Shown here: positions 1 through 5,618 of the stretch, one piece after another
How positions within the stretch are numbered: the first letter of the stretch is position 1
Layout of the letters: each line of letters begins with the position of its first letter
From: Planctomycetota bacterium
GTDB lineage: Bacteria > Planctomycetota > Brocadiia > SM23-32
Reading direction: 5' to 3'
DNA length: 8,983 bases
Assembly: GCA_018334735.1 (NCBI GenBank)
Contig: JAGXLK010000062.1
Span: forward strand, 1 to 8,983
Position numbers and translations under genes: made by a program
Notes under the pieces: generated by a model
What the model was told of the DNA's origin: nothing
Database searches by the model: none
The model's input: the letters and a program-made list of their open reading frames with translations, nothing else

Positions 1-488
1 CAGTACTGTTGCAGATACAAATTCATTGATTTTGTATCATCGTGATTCGGTTCGGCCAGATAACGCCAATCCCGGTACAAAAAGGCAATATCTTCCTCGT
101 CTGCACACGCTTCACCGATTTCTCTCACCATGTTATGTTTTTGATGTTCACTCGCCAGTAATGTCGTCGTAAACGCATCAAATCCTTCTCCTGCGGCCAT
201 GCGAGCCGTTTTTATCAGCCGCATCCGGTAACAGCCGCGACATCGGTTTCCCCCTTCCCAATCAACCTCTTCCAGGAAAGAGCGCAGTCCGTAATCTTCT
301 TCAAACTCGACTTCGACCGGCAACCGATCCTGTAGAACTTTAACAGCTTTCAGACGACGTCGGAACTCGATCAGTGGGTGGATGTTCGGGTTGTAAAAAT
401 AGGCTTTTACCTCGTGGGCATCCTCTGTCAGGACCCGCCACGGTCCAATTGTGCAGGGTCCACAACAAATGTGAAGCAGAATGCGCAC
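1..488 (-). CDS. queH: Epoxyqueuosine reductase QueH (C-terminus cut by window edge)
   Basis: The 162 visible residues match the QueH (DUF208) family, the iron-sulfur enzyme that reduces epoxyqueuosine to queuosine in the tRNA wobble position and replaces the unrelated cobalamin enzyme QueG. Visible hallmarks are LHICCGPC at residues 5-12, YNPNIHP at 32-38, EFRRR at 41-45, NRCRGCYRMRL at 81-91 and FTTTLLASEHQKH at 106-118. The paired cysteines C8/C9 and the C83-x-x-C86 pair are the conserved cysteines expected to hold the cluster. The GTG start at 488-486 is the only sensible one: an in-frame TAA lies two codons upstream, and AGGAGA sits six bases before the GTG. The gene follows ruvB in the same direction after 189 nt, so it may be the distal gene of the ruvAB operon or have its own promoter. 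Family members are roughly 180-200 residues, so only the C-terminal tail should be missing. Identification is firm. Confidence 0.93.
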   Translation of the reverse strand, partial: MRILLHICCGPCTIGPWRVLTEDAHEVKAYFYNPNIHPLIEFRRRLKAVKVLQDRLPVEVEFEEDYGLRSFLEEVDWEGGNRCRGCYRMRLIKTARMAAGEGFDAFTTTLLASEHQKHNMVREIGEACADEEDIAFLYRDWRYLAEPNHDDTKSMNLYLQQY

Positions 489-524
489 AGCTTATCTCCT
501 GACAAAAAATGCGGATTGCTTTTC

Positions 525-530
525 AGTATA
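525..530 (-). promoter_or_regulatory. Possible -10 element for queH
   Basis: On the minus strand the gap between ruvB and queH contains TATACT, 37 nt upstream of the queH GTG. No good -35 hexamer lies 16-18 nt further upstream, so this is only a weak candidate. If it is inactive, queH would depend on read-through from ruvB. The rest of the 189-nt gap shows no open frame with a start and ribosome site, and no convincing terminator. Confidence 0.25.
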
Positions 531-677
531 AGGCATTATCAGACGGGGAAACGAGTGGAACACACGCTCAATCAGGCTGAATCCCCTGGAACTTCTCCGT
601 GCCTCCCTATCGAAGAAGTCTTAAGCGATCAATACTGCTTTCCTCAACACGTGATCTTAATGTCCCTTTCCCGGGAT

Positions 678-1727
678 TCACCAGAGATTTTCCTGCGGGC
701 CAGTATCAGGTGCTTCGCCGGGGTCCAGATCGAGGTACTCGTATCCGCGTGGCGTCAGTAAACGTCCACGGGAAGTCTTCTCGAGCAGGCCCAACCGAAT
801 GAGAAACGGTTCGTAAACGTCCTGGATGGTTTCTTCCTGTTCCCCCACAACCACGGCGATGGTTTTTAGTCCGATGGGCTTCCCGGCATTCTGCGCGATG
901 GCCAGCAGTATCCGCCGGTCCATTTCACAGAGTCCACTCTGATCAATACCAAGCCTTTCCAAACCCTCGCGCGCAACGTCTTTCGTAATCTTCTCTTTGC
1001 CCTGAGCATGCGCAACGTCACGCACGCGCCGCAGAAATCGGTTGGCGACCCGTGGGGTTCCTCGTGCGCATGAGGCCAGCAGAGTTGCTCCTGATTCGCT
1101 GATTTCAAGCTTTAATTTTTCAGCGCTCTTCAAGATAATATTTTTCAATTCTTCTTCTGGATAGTAATCAAGCCGTTCGGAGATCTGGAACCGTGATCGG
1201 AGCGGAGGTGAGAGCAGGCCCTCCCGTGTGGTCGCCCCGATAAGTGTAAAAGGTTTCAGTGGAAGTGAAATTGAGCGGCTGTGGGGCCCCGGGTCGATCA
1301 CAATGGATATTTTGTAATCTTCCATCGCCGTATAGAGATATTCTTCAACACGCGCATCCATGCGGTGAACTTCATCGATAAACAGCGCATCCGCTTTTTG
1401 AAGATTCGTCAGTATTCCGACCAGATCCCGGGGTTTGCTGAGCGCAGGTCCGCTCGTGGCACGAATAGAAACGCCCATTTCATTGGCGAGGATATAAGCG
1501 AGAGTGGTCTTCCCCAACCCCGGCGGACCGCTCAGAAGAACGTGATCAAGGCTTTCTTCTCGTGTTCTGGCCCCTTCGATCCACGTCTTGAGATTTTCAA
1601 CAACTCCTCCCTGTCCGACGAATTCCTTGAAGCTCCCCGGCCACAGGGATGGCTCCACAACGCGGTCTTCTTCCTGTGGATAGCCCGAGTATATTGCGTC
1701 TTCGTCCATACTCATCGGGTAGGGCAC
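678..1727 (-). CDS. ruvB: Holliday junction branch migration ATPase RuvB
   Basis: RuvB is the hexameric AAA+ motor that pumps DNA through RuvA-bound four-way junctions during recombinational repair. The 349-residue product has every key element. Walker A is GPPGLGKT at residues 67-74 and Walker B is LFIDEVHR at 115-122. Sensor 1 is GATTREG at 164-170, and the arginine finger is in PPLRSRF (R177 by comparison with the E. coli family member). Sensor 2 is GTPRVANR at 223-230. The C-terminal winged-helix region carries LLTPRGYEYL at 323-332. Length is normal apart from a slightly long acidic N-terminus. The first possible start is GTG at 1727. ATGs at Met5 and Met7 are alternatives, and none has a strong Shine-Dalgarno sequence. 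The GTG lies 15 nt after the ruvA stop, which suggests translational coupling. Function is certain; the exact start is less so. Confidence 0.97.
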   Translation of the reverse strand: MPYPMSMDEDAIYSGYPQEEDRVVEPSLWPGSFKEFVGQGGVVENLKTWIEGARTREESLDHVLLSGPPGLGKTTLAYILANEMGVSIRATSGPALSKPRDLVGILTNLQKADALFIDEVHRMDARVEEYLYTAMEDYKISIVIDPGPHSRSISLPLKPFTLIGATTREGLLSPPLRSRFQISERLDYYPEEELKNIILKSAEKLKLEISESGATLLASCARGTPRVANRFLRRVRDVAHAQGKEKITKDVAREGLERLGIDQSGLCEMDRRILLAIAQNAGKPIGLKTIAVVVGEQEETIQDVYEPFLIRLGLLEKTSRGRLLTPRGYEYLDLDPGEAPDTGPQENLW

Positions 1728-1742
1728 AATCTCAATTAGGGT

Positions 1743-2321
1743 TTATTCGGCCAACACCTCACGCATCAGCTCTTCTTCTCCGGCATCAGGCCCGAGTTTC
1801 TCGAGAGCATTTTCGACTATTTTGCGCGCGTTTTTTTCGCTTTCGCCCAGAGATATAAGGGCCTTCACAACATCCCCCGCTACGGGATTTGCGAGCAGTT
1901 GTTCCTGATCTTCGACCTCGGCCAATTCGCCTTTAAGTTCGAGCACGAGCCTCTGGGCCGTCTTCTTGCCCACCCCTTTCACCATGGAAGCAATCTGTTT
2001 AACATCACCGGCGCCGATCAGAGATTTGAACTCTTCCACGGAGCAACTGCTGAGTACTTTGAGCGCTACTGAAGGTCCGATCCGCGTCACGTCGAGGAGG
2101 CGAACAAAAATCTGTCGTTCGGCTTCTGTGGCAAATCCGAACAGCTTCAATTGGTCTTCCCGCACGTACAGAAACGTAAAAAGCTGCACATTTTCGCCCG
2201 TCGCAGGCAAACCCGAAAAAGTCGAGATAGGCACATTTACGAGGAACCCAACTCCACCGACTTTAAGGGTAGCCTCGGTCGGGCTTTTCGAAGTAAGTGT
2301 CCCTTCCAGCGTATCAATCAT
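1743..2321 (-). CDS. ruvA: Holliday junction DNA-binding protein RuvA
   Basis: RuvA forms tetramers that hold the Holliday junction in a square-planar form and load RuvB. The 192-residue protein shows the usual three parts. An N-terminal OB-fold (about 1-63) includes the acidic pin E55-D56 in YVREDQLKLFGF, at the same residue numbers as in E. coli. Two helix-hairpin-helix motifs follow (LLDVTRIGPSVALKVL at 75-90 and MVKGVGKKTAQRL at 113-125). After an acidic linker (133-143) comes the small C-terminal RuvB-binding domain (about 147-192, with ALISLGESEKNARKIV). In the first HhH the usual small residue before IGP is R80. The ATG lies only 6 nt after the stop of the upstream TPR gene, and the start codon is preceded only by a weak GAAG-type ribosome site, so coupled translation is likely. 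ruvB follows after 15 nt. Confidence 0.96.
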   Translation of the reverse strand: MIDTLEGTLTSKSPTEATLKVGGVGFLVNVPISTFSGLPATGENVQLFTFLYVREDQLKLFGFATEAERQIFVRLLDVTRIGPSVALKVLSSCSVEEFKSLIGAGDVKQIASMVKGVGKKTAQRLVLELKGELAEVEDQEQLLANPVAGDVVKALISLGESEKNARKIVENALEKLGPDAGEEELMREVLAE

Positions 2322-2327
2322 ACCGAA

Positions 2328-3656
2328 CTATTCTTCACTCAAGGAAAGCCCGAGTTCGCTGAGTTTTGTTTTGATCTCTCCCACGCTGGTTCGACCAAAA
2401 TTTGGAGTTTCAAGCAGCTCTTCTTCCGTATGCTCCACCAGATCACCAACAGTCTCGATATTGAGCTTTTCCATACATTTGCGGCAACGAGTTGAAAGGC
2501 TTAAGAACTCCACCGGAGTATCCATTTTTTCCATCATTTCTTCCGTCTGCGTATCAGCGCTGCCGGAATCTGCCTCTTCTGCATCGACCGTTTCTTCCCC
2601 GAGCGAAAGTCCGTGCCGCGACAACATATCTTTGATTTCCTGGAGACTTGTCTCGCCAAAATTCTTGAACTCCATCAATTCTTGTTCGGTTTTCCCTGCG
2701 AGGTCTTCAAGAGTCTCCGCTCCCAGTTTCTCCAGGACGTGCCGGCTTCTCGCACTTAATTCGATATTCGAAACGGGGAGTTGCAGCAGATTTTCGTGCT
2801 TGCGCATACGGCGGCGCCGTTCTTCGTCGATGAACATATTCATGGAAGCCTCGGCATCCTTCAGGTACATACGCACTCGTTCATGGGAAGGATCCATCGC
2901 AAGAACGCGCTTATAGCAATCGACCGCTTTGTCGAATTCCTGCCTGTCCTCACGAAGCACACCCAGATTGACCAGAGCGGCCACGAAAGTTGGTTTGAGG
3001 GAGGCGCACTTCTTATAAAGATCTATGGCTCTTTCGTCATCTCCGTTGAGGTCACAGTTAAGTGCGAGCCGAAACAAACTCTGGCGATGTTCTGGATCCC
3101 GCTCTATTGCTTCTTCATACCGTTCCATGGCCTCCCCATAATTCCCCTCTGTCTCCAGCGTTCGAGCAATACCATAAAGCCAGTCGGGGGCATCGTCGTG
3201 CGTCTCGCTGTACTTCTCACATAACTCTCGTGCCTTTTCGCTGTCGCGCTGATGACAATAAATATCCGTCAAAATCATATCCGTGACAAGATCATCATCG
3301 CCCTGTCTGCCCTTCTCCAGGAATTCGATGGCTTCCTCCATTCGGCCCAAAAGACGGGCCACGCGCCCCAGAAAATGCGAGGCTGTTTTCCGAGTCTTTA
3401 TCTCCTGTAGGTGATCGTAGGCTTTTTCGTTCTCACCAAGAGCATGAAAAATAATCCCGAGTTTCTCGTGAATGTCTCGTGCCTCGTCATCTGAAGCATG
3501 CTCAAGCTCGGCAAGCAAACTTCTGGCCGCATCGTGAGTGGCATCAACCGTTTTAAAGGACTCGTAGATGCGCTCAAGCAACTCATCGTAGTTTTCACGA
3601 TTTATCGGTTGTTCCAAAAAATCTTCAGGCTGCATTTTTTCAGTGGTTTCAGGCAT
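2328..3656 (-). CDS. TPR protein with two C-terminal RNA-polymerase-alpha-CTD-like domains
   Basis: This 442-residue soluble, acidic protein has no signal peptide or membrane segment. Residues about 57-257 are tetratricopeptide repeats; the clearest units are about 159-188, 191-222 and 225-256 (for example NYGEAMERYEEAIERDP at 172-188). A basic, charged helix (279-286, RRRRMRKH) leads into a domain at about 295-355. That domain matches the C-terminal domain of RNA polymerase alpha: LSARSRHVLEKL, then KNFGETSLQEIK, ending HGLSLGEE. After an acidic linker (356-381) a second copy follows at about 384-442 (LSTRCRKCMEKL, then TPNFGRTSVGEIK, ending LGLSLSEE). Such domains bind AT-rich DNA and transcription factors in RNA polymerase, but this protein lacks the alpha N-terminal assembly domain, so it is not RpoA. 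It is the first gene of a tight operon with ruvA. I infer a scaffold or regulator touching DNA or polymerase; its actual role is unknown. I have a loose memory of similar TPR/alpha-CTD proteins in Planctomycetota, but cannot confirm it here. Confidence 0.88.
   Translation of the reverse strand: MPETTEKMQPEDFLEQPINRENYDELLERIYESFKTVDATHDAARSLLAELEHASDDEARDIHEKLGIIFHALGENEKAYDHLQEIKTRKTASHFLGRVARLLGRMEEAIEFLEKGRQGDDDLVTDMILTDIYCHQRDSEKARELCEKYSETHDDAPDWLYGIARTLETEGNYGEAMERYEEAIERDPEHRQSLFRLALNCDLNGDDERAIDLYKKCASLKPTFVAALVNLGVLREDRQEFDKAVDCYKRVLAMDPSHERVRMYLKDAEASMNMFIDEERRRRMRKHENLLQLPVSNIELSARSRHVLEKLGAETLEDLAGKTEQELMEFKNFGETSLQEIKDMLSRHGLSLGEETVDAEEADSGSADTQTEEMMEKMDTPVEFLSLSTRCRKCMEKLNIETVGDLVEHTEEELLETPNFGRTSVGEIKTKLSELGLSLSEE
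2331..2762 (-). other. Tandem pair of alpha-CTD-like helix-hairpin-helix domains
   Basis: The two domains are encoded at about 2592-2762 (residues 299-355) and 2331-2501 (residues 386-442). Aligned without gaps they share about 32 of 57 residues, counted by eye, which points to duplication within the gene. Against the E. coli alpha CTD, both keep the arginine equivalent to R265 (R303 and R390), the glycine equivalent to G296, the serine equivalent to S299 and the glutamate equivalent to E302. Both lose the asparagine equivalent to N268 (H and K here) and the lysine equivalent to K298 (T in both). DNA binding may therefore be kept but altered. The stretch between them is acidic and probably flexible. 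Confidence 0.8.
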
Positions 3657-3703
3657 GTTCCCGGCCGGAAAAAGTGATGGAAAACACCAGGGCGAAAGTC
3701 GAG

Positions 3704-3712
3704 AGTATAATA
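3704..3712 (-). promoter_or_regulatory. Possible -10 region for the TPR-ruvA-ruvB operon
   Basis: On the minus strand, overlapping TATTAT and TATACT hexamers lie about 50 nt upstream of the TPR gene ATG at 3656. No convincing -35 hexamer accompanies either at 16-18 nt. The ribosome site before the ATG is only a weak GGGAA. The location is right for an operon promoter, but the match is partial. Confidence 0.35.
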
Positions 3713-3787
3713 AAGCGATTCTGTCCGAATCTGTTAGTTCACATTCAAAAAATAAACCAGCTGAAACGCCCGCTTTACCCCTTACCT

Positions 3788-3817
3788 GGCGGGCAATTGG
3801 GACGATTCCGCCTTTTT
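3788..3817 (+). terminator. Hairpin with T-run, terminator-like
   Basis: GGCGG at 3788-3792 pairs with CCGCC at 3808-3812 across a 15-nt loop, and TTTTT follows directly at 3813-3817. The form is that of an intrinsic terminator reading rightward, but the stem is only five pairs and the loop is large. No gene is seen upstream on that strand, so it would stop antisense transcripts, end a small RNA starting in this gap, or be chance. Confidence 0.3.
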
Positions 3818-3901
3818 ACAGATCCAGCAAACAGGGAAATTGTCTCGTGAACATCGCTCGGGCATACTCCCTCTTGTAGTTTTTGGAAGTTAGCAGAAAG
3901 T

Positions 3902-3930
3902 TTGACGGCTGTCAAGCTATTTGCTATCTT
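3902..3930 (+). promoter_or_regulatory. Sigma70-type promoter of kdsA
   Basis: TTGACG at 3902-3907 (five of six consensus bases) is followed after exactly 17 nt by TATCTT at 3925-3930. An extended -10 TG lies one base before it (3922-3923). Transcription would begin near 3937, giving a leader of about 64 nt before kdsA. Confidence 0.75.
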
Positions 3931-3958
3931 AGGCTCGTTTGATGTGGTCTTTATTCCG

Positions 3959-3987
3959 GCCGGTCAGGCGGACAAAAGGTAACCGGC
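3959..3987 (+). repeat. Inverted repeat in the kdsA leader
   Basis: GCCGGT (3959-3964) and ACCGGC (3982-3987) are perfect complements, extendable by one G-U pair, around a 17-nt loop. The structure ends just before the AGGGG ribosome site at 3991-3995, so it would leave that site free. A regulatory role is possible but unsupported. Confidence 0.35.
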
Positions 3988-4000
3988 TTAAGGGGTTGTA

Positions 4001-4825
4001 ATGAAAAGAGTTAGAATCACAGAAGAAATAGACGTCGGTGAGGGGTTTCCCCTGCTGATCATTGCCGGACCATGCGCGATCGAATCAAGCGAGCTCTGTC
4101 TCCAAATTGCAACGAAAATGCGGGAGATTTGTGGCGAACTGCACCTGCCTTATGTGTTCAAATCGTCTTTTGACAAAGCCAACCGCACCAGCGCCAGCTC
4201 CTTTCGTGGACCCGGTATTGAAGAAGGATTGCGGGTCCTTGAAGATGTCCAAACACAGCTCGATATACCGGTTCTCACCGATATTCATTCTCCCCCGCAG
4301 GCAGAAATAGCCGCCGAAGTGGTCGATTTGCTGCAGATACCGGCTTTCCTCTCCCGTCAGACGGATCTCTTGTTTGCCGCGGCCGAAACAGGTCTCCCTA
4401 TCAACGTGAAAAAAGGACAGTTCCTGGCTCCCGAAGATATGCAGCATGTGGTCAAAAAAATCACCGGACGGGGAAACTCCAAAGTGCTTCTGTGCGAACG
4501 AGGAACCTGTTTTGGATACCACAATCTCGTGGTGGATTTCCGCGGTATCCCAAGAATGCAGGAAATCGGGCAACCCGTCATATTTGACGCCACTCACTCA
4601 ACTCAAAGACCTGGCGGAGAAGGGGATAAAAGTGGTGGAAACCGTCAAATGGCTCCCGTGCTGGCCGCTGCTGCGGTCGCTGCCGGGGTGGACGGACTCT
4701 TCATTGAAACTCATCCCGACCCCGAAAAAGCTCTCTCCGACGCTTCCACTATGCTTCCGCTTGAATCAATGCCAGAGCTGCTGAGAAGAGCCCAAAAAAT
4801 CGCCGAGGTGACGACAAACGCCTGA
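4001..4825 (+). CDS. kdsA: 3-deoxy-D-manno-octulosonate 8-phosphate synthase (metal-dependent class)
   Basis: KdsA condenses phosphoenolpyruvate with arabinose 5-phosphate in the cytoplasm to make KDO-8-phosphate, the precursor of the inner-core sugar of lipopolysaccharide. The 274-residue product is of normal length. It shows IAGPCAIES (21-29), FKSSFDKANRTS (53-64), SFRGPG (67-72), TDIHSP (93-98), QTDLL (120-124), NVKKGQF (135-141), ERGTCFGYHNL (166-176) and DATHSTQRPGG (196-206). Cys25, His199, Glu236 and Asp247 have exactly the spacing of the Aquifex aeolicus metal ligands C11, H185, E222 and D233, so this is the metal-dependent type and not the E. coli type, which has Asn in place of Cys. 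The ATG at 4001 has AGGGG five bases upstream and a good promoter. nadD follows 95 nt downstream of the stop. Confidence 0.96.
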   Translation: MKRVRITEEIDVGEGFPLLIIAGPCAIESSELCLQIATKMREICGELHLPYVFKSSFDKANRTSASSFRGPGIEEGLRVLEDVQTQLDIPVLTDIHSPPQAEIAAEVVDLLQIPAFLSRQTDLLFAAAETGLPINVKKGQFLAPEDMQHVVKKITGRGNSKVLLCERGTCFGYHNLVVDFRGIPRMQEIGQPVIFDATHSTQRPGGEGDKSGGNRQMAPVLAAAAVAAGVDGLFIETHPDPEKALSDASTMLPLESMPELLRRAQKIAEVTTNA

Positions 4826-4830
4826 TATAT

Positions 4831-4854
4831 CCGAAGCGGCATGGCCGCCTTCGG
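4831..4854 (+). repeat. GC-rich hairpin after kdsA
   Basis: CCGAAGCGGC (4831-4840) folds back on GCCGCCTTCGG (4844-4854) with one bulged C and a three-base loop, giving about ten pairs. It begins five bases after the kdsA stop but has no T-run behind it, so it is not a classical intrinsic terminator. It could stabilise the kdsA message or cause pausing. Confidence 0.55.
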
Positions 4855-4863
4855 AAACCCTGC

Positions 4864-4898
4864 TGAAGCTTTCGCCATCCCCGGAAAAGAAAGCTTCA
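4864..4898 (+). repeat. Perfect 10-bp inverted repeat before nadD
   Basis: TGAAGCTTTC (4864-4873) and GAAAGCTTCA (4889-4898) are exact reverse complements separated by 15 nt. The repeat ends eleven bases before the nadD ribosome site (AAAGG, 4909-4913). It could act as an RNA hairpin in the kdsA-nadD transcript or as an operator for a dimeric protein. No T-run follows. Confidence 0.55.
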
Positions 4899-4920
4899 AA
4901 GATTCTTGAAAGGCATCATG

Positions 4921-5535
4921 ATGGATCGAATCGGGATCTTTGGCGGATCTTTCAACCCTGTCCACGTGGGCCACTTGTTGCTGGCCGAACATGCGCGACA
5001 AGAAGCCGATCTGAATTCGGTTTTGTTCATCCCTGCTTGCCAGCCTCCCCATAAACGTACTGATCGCCTATTGCCAGTCCACCACAGATTGCAAATGTTG
5101 AAACTCGCGATAGCAGAAAATCCTTCTTTTGAAATCTCCACCCTTGAACTCGACCGCGAAGGGCCTTCCTACACACTCATCACTGTGCGGGAACTTAAAG
5201 CACATTACCCGGATAAAAAGCCGGTCCTCATTCTGGGCAGTGATAGCATTCTGGATCTTCCCAATTGGTGGCACGCGAAAGAACTGGTTCAAGAAATTGA
5301 ACTCCTTGGTATGAATCGTCCCGGACACACACTTGAGAACACAGAACACCTGGCTGATCGCTTTGGCAAGGAAATAACCCGACAGCTTCGCGGTTGTATC
5401 ATTGAGGCCCCGCTCATCCAGATCTCTGCCACTGAAATCCGACACAGGATACAGCAAAATAAGTCAGTTCGATACATGGTTCCCGAACAAGTCCGGACCT
5501 ATATAGAACAATATCAGCTCTACGCGGAAACCTGA
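4921..5535 (+). CDS. nadD: Nicotinate-nucleotide adenylyltransferase
   Basis: NadD transfers AMP from ATP to nicotinate mononucleotide, giving nicotinate adenine dinucleotide, the penultimate step of NAD synthesis in the cytoplasm. The 204-residue product has the nucleotidyltransferase signature GIFGGSFNPVHVGH (5-18, with the HxGH pair H15 and H18). It also has IPACQPPHK (37-45), ILGSDSILDLPNWW (104-117) and the C-terminal ISATEIR motif (168-174) typical of this family. I chose the ATG at 4921 because AAAGG (4909-4913) lies seven bases before it and the protein then opens MDRIGIFGG. ATG 4918 is an alternative, and a TTG at 4906 overlaps the ribosome site and is unlikely. It is probably co-transcribed from the kdsA promoter, since no clear promoter is seen in the 95-nt gap, although two hairpins there may modulate expression. 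Confidence 0.95.
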   Translation: MDRIGIFGGSFNPVHVGHLLLAEHARQEADLNSVLFIPACQPPHKRTDRLLPVHHRLQMLKLAIAENPSFEISTLELDREGPSYTLITVRELKAHYPDKKPVLILGSDSILDLPNWWHAKELVQEIELLGMNRPGHTLENTEHLADRFGKEITRQLRGCIIEAPLIQISATEIRHRIQQNKSVRYMVPEQVRTYIEQYQLYAET

Positions 5536-5547
5536 ACGTTAAATCGG

Positions 5548-5575
5548 TTGTCAGATTACATCCGTTCCCTATAAT
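5548..5575 (+). promoter_or_regulatory. Sigma70-type promoter of glyA
   Basis: TTGTCA at 5548-5553 (five of six consensus bases) and a perfect TATAAT at 5570-5575 are separated by 16 nt. The promoter starts only 13 nt after the nadD stop. Transcription would begin near 5582, leaving a leader of about 37 nt with GGAG at 5607-5610, eight bases before the glyA ATG. It is the strongest promoter match in the window and implies that glyA is expressed independently of kdsA-nadD. Confidence 0.82.
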
Positions 5576-5618
5576 ATAAGTCCCTTGAAGTTGTGATTAT
5601 GGTTACGGAGATGCAATT

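Larger units (their letters stand above)
3657..4000. other. Divergent intergenic region (344 nt)
   Basis: This region separates the leftward TPR-ruvAB operon from the rightward kdsA-nadD genes. It holds the kdsA promoter (3902-3930), a possible -10 region for the opposite operon (3704-3712), a GC hairpin followed by five T on the plus strand (3788-3817) and a short inverted repeat in the kdsA leader (3959-3987). The open frame covering 3643-3879 on the plus strand has no ribosome site and no recognisable protein, so I do not call a gene here. Confidence 0.7.

Noticed and set aside
378..761. Plus-strand open frame of 127 codons
   Set aside because: It overlaps the start of queH and the end of ruvB in antisense, has no recognisable domain, and its composition reads as a shadow frame.
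1966..2916. Plus-strand open frame of 316 codons
   Set aside because: It is antisense to ruvA and to the alpha-CTD part of the TPR gene, and its serine-rich low-complexity product matches no family. The opposite-strand genes explain the region.
2328..3656. Reading the TPR gene as RNA polymerase alpha subunit (rpoA)
   Set aside because: Only the C-terminal domain type is present, in two copies. The N-terminal assembly domain is replaced by TPR repeats, and no ribosomal protein genes flank it.
3643..3879. Plus-strand open frame of 78 codons in the divergent gap
   Set aside because: It begins inside the TPR gene on the opposite strand, lacks a ribosome site, and shows no conserved features.
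4906..4920. TTG start giving a five-residue longer NadD
   Set aside because: The TTG abuts the AAAGG ribosome site, which correctly spaces ATG 4921 (or 4918). The family N-terminus begins just before GIFGGSFNP.
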